Below are positions 22,134 through 28,933 of a stretch of 28,933 bases of DNA, one piece after another; position 1 is the first letter of the stretch, and each line of letters starts with the position of its first letter. Position numbers and translations under genes: made by a program. The stretch comes from an uncultured Oscillospiraceae bacterium (GTDB lineage Bacteria > Bacillota > Clostridia > Oscillospirales > Ruminococcaceae), in assembly GCA_900552845.1 (NCBI GenBank), contig USBC01000003.1, positions 1 through 28,933 on the forward strand, given 5' to 3'. The notes beneath the pieces were generated by a model, which saw nothing but the letters and a program-made list of their open reading frames with translations, was not told where the DNA came from and ran no database searches.

Positions 22134-23861
22134 ATGAAGCCGCATGAAACCACTACCCAGTGCGTGGAACGCAAGCTGGAGCGCAAGCTCCGCCTGATCC
22201 GCGTCGCACGCGGGGAGGAGCCTGCTGACATTGTGTTCAAAAACGCCACCTATCTTAATGTTTTCAGCAATGATTTCTGCCATGGAGATATTGCTGTTTC
22301 CGATGGTTTGATTGCCGGCATCGGCAGCTACCACGGCAGTGAGGAGGTCGATGTCTCCGGCAAATTTGTCTGCCCCGGCTTCATTGATGCCCATATCCAT
22401 TTGGAAAGCAGCATGGTCTCCCCCGCCGAATTTGCCCGCGCTGTGGTGCGGCACGGTACCACCACCATCATCACCGATCCGCATGAGATTGCCAATGTCA
22501 TGGGGGTAGACGGTATCCGCTATATGCTGGAGGCAACCGAGGATTTGCCCGTTGATGTTCACTTTATGCTGCCGAGCTGTGTGCCTGCCACCCCGATGGA
22601 CGAGAGCGGCTGCAGTCTGGACTATCTCGCCATCGACCCGCTGTATGAGCACCCCCGCGTGCTGGGGCTGGCGGAGATGATGAACTATGTCGGCGTCATT
22701 AACGGCGATCCCGAGGTTATCAGCAAAATACTGGCAAGCCAGGCACACCACAAAAAGATCGACGGTCATGCTCCCGAGCTTTCCGGTGCTGACCTCAATG
22801 CCTACATTGCTGCCGGCGTCTACTCCGACCACGAAAGCAGCACCTACCAAAATGCGCTGGAAAAGCTGCAGCTCGGTCAGTTTATTATGATCCGTGAGGG
22901 CACCGCCGCACGCAATCTGCGGGCGCTTCTGCCGCTGCTCAATCAGCAGTATTACTCCCGCTGCATGTTTGCTACGGACGATAAGCACCCCCTTGATCTT
23001 TTGCGGGGCGGTCACATCGACCACATCATTCGGGAAGCCATTGCCTGCGGCACCGATCCCATCATTGCCATTAAGGTGGCAAGTCATCAGGCGGCGCGCT
23101 ACTTCCTGATGAATAACAAGGGTGCCATTGCCCCCGGTTATCTTGCTGATCTGGTCGTCTTTGATAACTTCCGCCACTTCCACATCGAGCAGGTGTATAA
23201 GCGCGGGCACTGTGTCTTTGCAAACGATGCGGTCTCGCCCTTTGCCCCACCCGCAGTCGATCCTGTCCTTTCCCGCCGTGCGCACGATACCTTCCGCATT
23301 GCTCCCGTCACGCCGCAGCAGCTTGCCGACGAAGACCTGCCGGTCATCGGACTGGTCGCAGGTGAGATCATTACCCAGAACCTCGGCAGAGCCGAAGCCC
23401 CCGATCCCGACCGCGATCTTCTGAAGATTGCCGTGGCGGAGCGCCACCACAATACCGGTCACATCGGTCTGGGCTATGTAAAAGGCTACGGTCTGCGGCA
23501 GGGTGCAGTCGCCACCAGCATTGCACACGATTCCCACAATATCATTGCCGTCGGTACCAATAATGATGACCTTGCCTTTGCCATCAACCGTATTGCCGAG
23601 CTGCGCGGAGGCATTGCGGTCGTTGATGGCGGAAAGATCCTTGCCGAGTTGCCGCTGCCGGTTGCCGGGCTGATGAGCGACGCCCCACTGGAGGAGGTCA
23701 ACGACCTGTTGGAGCAGGCAAAAGCCGCCGCCCACCGTCTCGGTGTCTCCGCCGGCATTGATCCCTTTATGACCCTCTCCTTTATGAGTCTGCCGGTTAT
23801 TCCCTCCCTCAAAATCACCACGCGCGGTGTCTTTGATGTAGAGCAGTGGAAATATATCTGA
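22134..23861 (+). CDS. ade: Adenine deaminase
   Basis: Hydrolyses adenine to hypoxanthine and ammonia in purine salvage. The 575-residue metal-dependent amidohydrolase has the metal motif DAHIHLESS (H87, H89), GTTTIITDPHEIANVMG, and the C-terminal deaminase part with VAHDSHNI-like IAHDSHNIIAVG. The length and the family opening (ADIVFKNATYLNVFSND) match bacterial adenine deaminases of the Ade/AdeC type. Start at 22134 has GGGAGG upstream. It follows the Nudix gene by 21 bases and ends at a long hairpin. No purine riboswitch was seen in the shared leader. Confidence 0.96.
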   Translation: MKPHETTTQCVERKLERKLRLIRVARGEEPADIVFKNATYLNVFSNDFCHGDIAVSDGLIAGIGSYHGSEEVDVSGKFVCPGFIDAHIHLESSMVSPAEFARAVVRHGTTTIITDPHEIANVMGVDGIRYMLEATEDLPVDVHFMLPSCVPATPMDESGCSLDYLAIDPLYEHPRVLGLAEMMNYVGVINGDPEVISKILASQAHHKKIDGHAPELSGADLNAYIAAGVYSDHESSTYQNALEKLQLGQFIMIREGTAARNLRALLPLLNQQYYSRCMFATDDKHPLDLLRGGHIDHIIREAIACGTDPIIAIKVASHQAARYFLMNNKGAIAPGYLADLVVFDNFRHFHIEQVYKRGHCVFANDAVSPFAPPAVDPVLSRRAHDTFRIAPVTPQQLADEDLPVIGLVAGEIITQNLGRAEAPDPDRDLLKIAVAERHHNTGHIGLGYVKGYGLRQGAVATSIAHDSHNIIAVGTNNDDLAFAINRIAELRGGIAVVDGGKILAELPLPVAGLMSDAPLEEVNDLLEQAKAAAHRLGVSAGIDPFMTLSFMSLPVIPSLKITTRGVFDVEQWKYI

Positions 23862-23875
23862 TTCAGCATTCAGCC

Positions 23876-23920
23876 GAACCGTGTCCGCTTTTTGGGGGAC
23901 ACGGTTCTGTGTATTTGTCC
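23876..23920 (+). terminator. Terminator after adenine deaminase
   Basis: GAACCGTGTCC (23876-23886) pairs with GGACACGGTTC (23897-23907), 11 bp with a 10-base loop, followed by TGTGTATTTGT. The stem is strong and the T-tract poor. Confidence 0.65.
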
Positions 23921-23974
23921 CAAAAACAAATGACTATCCATCGAAAACATTGTCTTTCCTTTCGCAGTTTTATG

Positions 23975-23983
23975 TGTTAAAAT
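23975..23983 (+). promoter_or_regulatory. Extended -10 promoter of the DUF5058-M20 operon
   Basis: TGTTAAAAT (TG, one base, TAAAAT) with no clear -35. A start near 23990 gives a leader of about 130 bases containing the multi-hairpin block 24001-24093. Confidence 0.5.
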
Positions 23984-24000
23984 ATTGGTATTCGATTTTT

Positions 24001-24093
24001 GCCGCAGGCTTCCCCATGCGGGGTCATTCCTTCGCTTCGGTCGAGCCGACCCTTTCGGGCAGCTCTCCCCCGCTCCGGAACGCCCCCGCCGAA
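24001..24093. repeat. GC-rich multi-hairpin leader block
   Basis: Several short hairpins in a row: CCGCA/TGCGG (24002-24006 with 24017-24021) or alternatively CCCC-ATGC-GGGG (24012-24023), GGTCG-AGC-CGACC (24039-24051) and CCC-TTTC-GGG (24050-24059). No enclosing outer stem like that of the other three elements was found. It occupies the same position, a 5' leader just after an extended -10, and ends 14 bases before the ribosome binding site region. Possibly a second or degenerate element type. Confidence 0.45.
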
Positions 24094-24118
24094 AATTCTT
24101 TCAAAGGAGTGACAGTGT

Positions 24119-24856
24119 GTGAATTTTTCCGTCAACAGCCCTATTCTGTTTGTGCTTGCCGGCATCATCATTTTTGCCGTGCTGGCACAGTCGGTCTTTT
24201 TTCTGGTACGCGCCGTGCGCCGCAGCAAGGAGATCGGCATGGACCAGCAAAAGCTGCGTAAAACGATGATCACCGCCGGCGTCTTTACCATTGCCCCCGC
24301 CGTTGCCATTGTTATCAGCGTCATCACCCTTTCCAAGGATCTGGGTCTGCCGCTGCCATGGCTTCGTCTTTCGGTCGTCGGCTCCCTTTCCTATGAGACC
24401 ATTGCCGCCACCAATGCCGAGAGCGCCATGGGTCTGGTGTTCGGTCAGGTCTCCTCGCTTACTGCCTCCCAGTATGTCACCATTGCTTGGGTCATGACCA
24501 TCAGCATCATGCTGGGCATCTGGCTGGTACCGCTCATCGGCAAAAAGCTGCAGGGCGGCATGTCCAAGATCGAAAACCGCGATAAGCGCTGGGGCGATAT
24601 CCTCTCCTCCGCCCTTTTCATTGGTATGATCGCCGCCTTCCTCGGCTACGTGTTCTGCGATTTCGGCACCATCTTCCACGGCGACCCCTCCGGTCTCATT
24701 CCGGTGTGCGTCATGGTCGTCTCCGCCGTCATCATGGCGCTGTGCGGTCTTATCATGAAAAAGACCGGCTGGCACTGGGTAGGCGATTATGCCCTGCCGA
24801 TGAGTCTGATTCTCGGCATGGCTTCCGCCATTCCCATCACCGGCTGGCTATCCTGA
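24119..24856 (+). CDS. DUF5058 family membrane protein
   Basis: A 245-residue polytopic membrane protein of the DUF5058 family. I count about six hydrophobic segments (about residues 8-30, 48-68, 118-140, 163-183, 195-215, 222-243). The basic cytosolic stretch VRAVRRSKEIGMDQQKLRK follows the first helix, and the family-typical SLSYETIAATNAESAMGLVFGQ lies around 88-110. Biochemical function is not established. The GTG start at 24119 follows AAAGGAG. It is co-transcribed with another small membrane protein 18 bases downstream and an M20 peptidase, so a two-subunit transporter for a peptide-like or N-acyl amino acid substrate is a reasonable inference. Confidence 0.85.
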   Translation: MNFSVNSPILFVLAGIIIFAVLAQSVFFLVRAVRRSKEIGMDQQKLRKTMITAGVFTIAPAVAIVISVITLSKDLGLPLPWLRLSVVGSLSYETIAATNAESAMGLVFGQVSSLTASQYVTIAWVMTISIMLGIWLVPLIGKKLQGGMSKIENRDKRWGDILSSALFIGMIAAFLGYVFCDFGTIFHGDPSGLIPVCVMVVSAVIMALCGLIMKKTGWHWVGDYALPMSLILGMASAIPITGWLS

Positions 24857-24874
24857 GGAAAGGAGGACGACAAC

Positions 24875-25543
24875 ATGAAAAAAGTCAATATGACCTATAT
24901 GGATTCCGTCCATCACTACGGACGCATCTGGAACCTTTCGATGATGGTACTGCTTTTGATGTTCCCCGCCGCCGTTTCTATCATCTTCCACGCCCCCGCC
25001 GATGGCAAGGGACTCCTGATGGGGCTGATCGCCACCGCTCCCATGTACTGGGCGGTCGGTTTTATCGAAACGCTGACCTATGTGCCCATGCTGGGCGCGG
25101 GCGGCAGCTACCTTTCGTTTGTCACCGGCAATATCAGCAACCTCAAGCTGCCCTGCGCCCTCAATGCGCTGGAGCAGGCTGATGTAAAAGCCAACAGCGA
25201 GGAGGGCGAGATCGTCTCTACCGTTGCCATTGCCGTTTCCAGCATTGTCACCACCCTCATCATCATTCTGGGCGTCATTCTCATTATCCCGCTTACCCCC
25301 GTGCTGGAAAGCCCCGCCCTGGCGCCTGCCTTTGCGCAGATCCTGCCTGCCCTGTTCGGCGGTCTGGGCGTGGTGTTCATCTCGAAGAACGCCAAGCTCT
25401 CCGTCGCTCCCATCTGCCTGATGCTGGTACTGTTTATCTTCGTCCCCGCCCTCAATGCCGGTACCGTCGGCATTATGGTGCCGGTCAGTGTTCTGTTCAC
25501 TGTGGGCGTCGCCCGTATCCTGTATAAAAAGGGAATTCTGTAA
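24875..25543 (+). CDS. Polytopic membrane protein, partner of DUF5058
   Basis: A 222-residue integral membrane protein that I do not recognise by name. It has about six hydrophobic segments: roughly 22-40, 47-68, 118-142, 150-168, 176-194 and 198-216. Between the second and third lies a cytosolic or surface loop with the polar signature GAGGSYLSFVTGNISNLKLP followed by ALNALEQADVKANSEEGE, which looks functional rather than random. Start at 24875 has AAAGGAGG upstream. It lies between the DUF5058 gene (18-base gap) and the M20 peptidase (24-base gap). The two membrane proteins together are the size of one ordinary secondary transporter, so a heteromeric carrier is plausible but unproven. Confidence 0.85.
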   Translation: MKKVNMTYMDSVHHYGRIWNLSMMVLLLMFPAAVSIIFHAPADGKGLLMGLIATAPMYWAVGFIETLTYVPMLGAGGSYLSFVTGNISNLKLPCALNALEQADVKANSEEGEIVSTVAIAVSSIVTTLIIILGVILIIPLTPVLESPALAPAFAQILPALFGGLGVVFISKNAKLSVAPICLMLVLFIFVPALNAGTVGIMVPVSVLFTVGVARILYKKGIL

Positions 25544-25567
25544 TATCATTAAAGGAGGTTCTTTTCC

Positions 25568-27004
25568 GTGATCGTTTTGTATGTGGTCTTAGCCGTTCTG
25601 GTTCTGTTGGCTGCTGTCGTGCTGCTGCGCGCCGCAGCGTTCCGTCCCAAGGCAGAGACCGACAAGTCCTATGCGCCGGTCGAATTTGACCGTGAAGCCG
25701 CTGTCGGTAATCTGCAAAAGCTGGTGCGCTGCCGCACTGTCAGCTACACCGATGCTTCCAAGGAAGACCCCGCCGAGTTTGAGAAGCTCATCGCCCTGCT
25801 GCCGGAATTATATCCCCATGTTTATGAAAAATGCACCCTCACCCGCCTGCCGGACCGCGGCCTGCTGTTTTACTGGGCAGGAAAGTCTCATGATGAGGCT
25901 TCGGTGATGATGGCGCACTTTGATGTGGTGCCTGTGGAGGAGGAGAACTGGAAAAAGCCTCCCTTTGAGGGCATCATCGAGGACGGTGTACTGTGGGGAC
26001 GCGGCACCCTTGATACCAAGGTCACCTTTAACGGCGTGCTGACTGCCGCCGACCACCTCATTGCCGAGGGCTTCCAGCCGGAGCAGGACCTTTACTTTGC
26101 CTTCTCCGGTCAGGAAGAGATCAACGGCCCCGGCGCCACCAATATCGTCCACTGGTTCCAGGAGCACAACATCAATATCCAGCTTGTCGTTGATGAAGGC
26201 GGCGCGGTGGTCGAAGATGTTTTCCCCGGCGTCAAGCAGCCCTGCGCCCTCATCGGTATTGCCGAAAAGGGCATGATGAATCTGGAGTACAGCGTTTCCT
26301 CCGCCGGCGGTCACGCCTCTGCGCCCAAACCCCACACCCCCGTGGGTGTGCTGGCAGATGCCTGCTGCAAGGTGGAAAACCACCCCTTTGCCATGCACAT
26401 TACTGCGCCGGCAGCCAAGATGTTCGATACCCTCGGTCGTCATTCCACCTTCCTTTACCGCATGATCTTCGCCAACCTCTGGCTCTTCGGCGGCATACTG
26501 GATAACCTGTGCAAAAAGCAGGGCGGCGAATTGAACGCCCTAATGCGCACCACCGTGGCATTCACCCAGATGCAGGGCAGCAAGGCTTCCAATGTCATTC
26601 CGCCCAGTGCCTCCATGGTCAGCAATATGCGGCTCAATCCCGCCGATACCATGGAGAGCGCCATGGCGTATATCCGTGGGGTCATCGGCAATGACGCCGT
26701 CAAACTGCGCTGCGTCGAGGGCATGAACCCCAGCCCCATCAGCGAGACCGACTGCCCCGCGTGGGATAAGGTCGCCTCCGCCGTAGCGGGCACCTGGCAG
26801 GGCTCCCTTGTCTCCCCCTACCTGATGGTACAGTGCAGTGACAGCCGCCATTACGGGCCCGTCAGCAACCATGTTTACCGCTTCTCCGCCATGGACCTCA
26901 CCGCCGAGGAGCGCAGCACCATTCACGGCAACAACGAGCGCATCCGCACCGAGGTCATCGGTCGCGCAGTGGAGTTCTATATCCGCCTGATGAGCCAGTG
27001 CTGA
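25568..27004 (+). CDS. Membrane-anchored M20 family peptidase (PM20D1/CPS1-like)
   Basis: A 478-residue zinc hydrolase of the M20 family. It has an N-terminal membrane helix (about 2-22), and the catalytic domain shows MMAHFDVVP (H117, D119), GRGTLDTK (D149), the general-base pair GQEEINGPG (E183, E184) and VVDEGG (D209), with the C-terminal metal histidine in SDSRHYGP. The dimerisation domain starts near KGMMNLEYSVSSAGGHAS. The closest named relatives are yeast CPS1 (Gly-X carboxypeptidase) and PM20D1, which handle dipeptides and N-acyl amino acids. The GTG start at 25568 has AAAGGAGG about nine bases upstream. It is the last gene of the operon after two membrane proteins, so substrate uptake and hydrolysis may be linked. 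Whether the catalytic domain faces in or out is undecided. Confidence 0.93.
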   Translation: MIVLYVVLAVLVLLAAVVLLRAAAFRPKAETDKSYAPVEFDREAAVGNLQKLVRCRTVSYTDASKEDPAEFEKLIALLPELYPHVYEKCTLTRLPDRGLLFYWAGKSHDEASVMMAHFDVVPVEEENWKKPPFEGIIEDGVLWGRGTLDTKVTFNGVLTAADHLIAEGFQPEQDLYFAFSGQEEINGPGATNIVHWFQEHNINIQLVVDEGGAVVEDVFPGVKQPCALIGIAEKGMMNLEYSVSSAGGHASAPKPHTPVGVLADACCKVENHPFAMHITAPAAKMFDTLGRHSTFLYRMIFANLWLFGGILDNLCKKQGGELNALMRTTVAFTQMQGSKASNVIPPSASMVSNMRLNPADTMESAMAYIRGVIGNDAVKLRCVEGMNPSPISETDCPAWDKVASAVAGTWQGSLVSPYLMVQCSDSRHYGPVSNHVYRFSAMDLTAEERSTIHGNNERIRTEVIGRAVEFYIRLMSQC

Positions 27005-27020
27005 CCTCATAATACCACCT

Positions 27021-27053
27021 AACTGCCCCCGACCGTTTCAGTCGGGGGCAGTT
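27021..27053 (+). terminator. Hairpin between convergent M20 and M23-like genes
   Basis: AACTGCCCCCGAC (27021-27033) pairs perfectly with GTCGGGGGCAGTT (27041-27053), 13 bp with a 7-base loop. T-tracts are poor on both strands, but the position between two converging stops fits a bidirectional terminator. Confidence 0.75.
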
Positions 27054-27066
27054 TCCATGCTGTTAT

Positions 27067-28933
27067 TCACTTTTCGGGGTATGCAGAGTAATATATCACA
27101 CCAACCCCCGCTGCCCACGTGTTGCCTCTGTCGCTGCACTCGCCTATCTTTTCGCCCTGCTTCACCGTATCGCCGGGCTTTAGGGTTACATTTTTCAGGT
27201 GTCCGTACAGGATTACGCTGCCGTCCTCGTGCCGGATCAAAACCAGATTTTCTCTTCCCATTTCACCGGTCATACCCTCTTTCAGCTTGTTTGGCACTTT
27301 TTCCACCACGCCGTCCCGCATGGCAACCGCTGCGGTTCCCGCCGGCGCTTCAAAAAGCCGGTAAGTAGGGCAGCTTACCCCGATTACCCCTCGGGACATT
27401 GTCCCGTTTTTCACCGGAGCAATGTATGCGCTGTCCTCTGTCCACTCCACAGTTTCCATGGGCAGAACAGGGTTCTCATATGCGTTCCGGCCCACCGTAA
27501 AGCCCGTCACGGTTCCGTCCCGGGCGGTCTTCAGCGTTATATCCTCCTCCCGCACCAGACTGAACTCAATGCCGAAAACTCCCGAAGAACCATTTCCAAA
27601 ATTTCCGCTGTTTCCCGTTGTTCCCAGCTGCGTATAAGCGATCACTTCATCGCCTGCCTGCACATAAAGCTCCTCGCAATGGGCATATACCGCATACAGC
27701 CCGTTTTCCTGCCGTATCAGGATACACCGACCCATTCCTTGGTTCCAGCCTTTGTCCGCAGTATATACGACCGTTCCGGCTTGCAGTGCGGTAAACGGGG
27801 TTCCTTTCTGTCGGCTGTAGAATGCCGTCACGCCCCGAACCGGCTCCTCAAGCCTGTATCCCGCAAACGGCTCCCTATAGTAATAGCGGTCAAATATCTC
27901 CTCGAAAGCCGGTTCGTCCTCCGCTGCGGGGGATTGCCGCAAAAGGTTGACTCCGCCGCAGTAGATTGCCTCAATCTCCTCCGGTACTATGGCTCTGCAG
28001 AATATCATCTTCATTTCTGTTTTTGTTGCTGTCTGGTTCCCGTCTCTGCTTCTCAACTTGACCTCCGTGCCGTCTTTCAAATACACAGCCCAGCCCAGCG
28101 ACGAGTCTACCGGCCGATTTATCGTAATTTCCATCGAGACCGGAGAGCATTTCACCGTTACGCCCTCCGCCGCAGCCAGCTCCACACTCTCCACCGTCTG
28201 CGGGATATCAAAGCTGACCTCCCATTCGGCGTCATACTCCGGCACCCGCTGCCATCTTCCCGGCTGAATATATTGCAGGTTTGGCAGCTCCTCCTCCGCC
28301 ACATCATAATAAATCACATGATGAATAATACCGCCAGACCCACCGACATTCTCCACTCTCTCCCCTGTGCTGTCGCAAAGGACTCCATGGGGCGGGCTGT
28401 CCGGTTCAGTACAGTCCTCCCTGCTGCGTGAAAAAACATACAGTCTGCCATCTTCATAGTACGCCATATCAATGGTTTCCACCACTTCTCCATCAGTGTT
28501 GCGCACCTCATAGCTGCCCTCACCGTCACTTATCATCTGCGGGTAACCCGAGATCCACTCGTCAAGATCGACCCCCTTGCGCACGGCGCTGTCGCACAGC
28601 GCTTTCATATCCACCTTGGCAATAAAGGTATCCCCTGTCCGTTCCAGATGCCCCAGCCCGCTTACCCGCAGGTGGGCGGTGCTGCCCCGCATGGCGTCGT
28701 TCCAATCCGCCACCAGATAGCCGCACAGGATATTGCTCTTTTCTTTGGGCCGCTCCGCCGAGAAAATATACCCGCCGCTCACATCGATACTTGCCTCCCC
28801 GAAGTCCAGCCAACCTTCCACGGTGCTTCTCTCATCAAAGATCGCCGCGGGTGCCTGCATCTCCCACAGCAGGTACAGCACCCGCTCGTCCGCCAGCGCC
28901 TCCGGGGGTATCTCGTACTTCTCATACTGGGTG
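27067..28933 (-). CDS. Ectodomain protein with tandem degenerate M23-like domains (5' end outside window)
   Basis: The frame remains open to the window edge, so 621 residues of a longer protein are seen; its true start, and any membrane helix, lie outside. The N-terminal 330 residues resemble beta-rich DUF4179/DUF5643-type anti-sigma ectodomains (weak similarity by eye). Two copies of a peptidase M23/LytM fold follow: one around genomic 27525-27810 (GTPFTALQAGTVVYTADKG ... YAVYAHCEELYVQAGDEV) and one around 27070-27350 (VAMRDGVVEKVPNK ... ILYGHLKNVTLKPGDTVKQG). In both, the first zinc histidine-aspartate pair and the terminal H-x-H are replaced (for example GIEFSL and GVIYYS), so neither should be a working endopeptidase; cell-wall binding or sensing is more likely. 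A GTG at 28881 is in frame but has no good ribosome binding site. Confidence 0.8.
   Translation of the reverse strand, partial: TQYEKYEIPPEALADERVLYLLWEMQAPAAIFDERSTVEGWLDFGEASIDVSGGYIFSAERPKEKSNILCGYLVADWNDAMRGSTAHLRVSGLGHLERTGDTFIAKVDMKALCDSAVRKGVDLDEWISGYPQMISDGEGSYEVRNTDGEVVETIDMAYYEDGRLYVFSRSREDCTEPDSPPHGVLCDSTGERVENVGGSGGIIHHVIYYDVAEEELPNLQYIQPGRWQRVPEYDAEWEVSFDIPQTVESVELAAAEGVTVKCSPVSMEITINRPVDSSLGWAVYLKDGTEVKLRSRDGNQTATKTEMKMIFCRAIVPEEIEAIYCGGVNLLRQSPAAEDEPAFEEIFDRYYYREPFAGYRLEEPVRGVTAFYSRQKGTPFTALQAGTVVYTADKGWNQGMGRCILIRQENGLYAVYAHCEELYVQAGDEVIAYTQLGTTGNSGNFGNGSSGVFGIEFSLVREEDITLKTARDGTVTGFTVGRNAYENPVLPMETVEWTEDSAYIAPVKNGTMSRGVIGVSCPTYRLFEAPAGTAAVAMRDGVVEKVPNKLKEGMTGEMGRENLVLIRHEDGSVILYGHLKNVTLKPGDTVKQGEKIGECSDRGNTWAAGVGVIYYSAYPEK

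Noticed and set aside
21339..23735. A 798-residue open frame on the minus strand
   Set aside because: It lies antisense to the Nudix and adenine deaminase genes, both with clear catalytic motifs. The translation shows no domain and is rich in Gly/Ile/Val/Asp as expected from the complement of a GC-rich gene.

Overview
The window looks like a chromosomal segment of a Clostridia member, most likely the order Oscillospirales (Faecalibacterium/Gemmiger/Subdoligranulum-like). The basis is a GC-rich genome with strong AGGAGG-type ribosome binding sites, low-GC-Gram-positive families (DUF951, DUF5058, a MacB-type ABC set with a large surface subunit, an M23-like ectodomain protein) and the gene neighbourhood prfA - sua5 - coaE - M18 aminopeptidase. 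The species assignment is inference. No tRNA, rRNA, CRISPR array, transposase or phage gene was seen.

Left part (1-6446, all minus strand): the 5' 499 codons of rpoB with its own promoter, preceded by a housekeeping operon read DUF951 -> prfA (RF1) -> sua5 (threonylcarbamoyl-AMP synthase) -> coaE -> apeA, from a good promoter at 6418-6446 to a terminator at 1756-1806. A divergent gene (6567-7496) encodes a multi-S1-domain RNA-binding protein. A convergent lipoprotein gene (7541-9217) encodes a Cthe_2159-type beta-helix protein.

Middle part (9330-16907): a minus-strand operon of a 1446-residue RND exporter, carrying a roughly 430-residue coiled-coil insertion, and a TetR repressor gene joined by an ATGA overlap. 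A perfect 18-bp palindrome sits just downstream of its promoter. Divergently transcribed is an OmpR-type response regulator/histidine kinase pair. After it, a 540-bp gene-free region holds a possible small RNA (promoter with phoB-like direct repeats, pyrimidine-rich loop resembling the anti-Shine-Dalgarno sequence, terminator) and a separate promoter with a palindrome at +1.

Right part (17452-28933): an overlapping three-gene ABC operon (ATPase, large surface protein, MacB/FtsX permease); a Nudix hydrolase plus adenine deaminase operon; an operon of two small polytopic membrane proteins (DUF5058 and an unrecognised partner) with a membrane-anchored M20 peptidase; and, convergent, a 5'-truncated protein with two degenerate M23-like domains.

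The most unusual signal is a family of very GC-rich (up to about 87%) intergenic elements built as three short-loop hairpins enclosed by an outer stem, like a cloverleaf. Copies lie at 3912-3990, 14554-14648 and 21423-21505; one hairpin arm is identical in two copies and nearly so in the third, while other arms differ in sequence but keep their pairing. A looser multi-hairpin block lies at 24001-24093. They sit in 5' leaders or inside an operon and are explained by no standard feature that I recognise.
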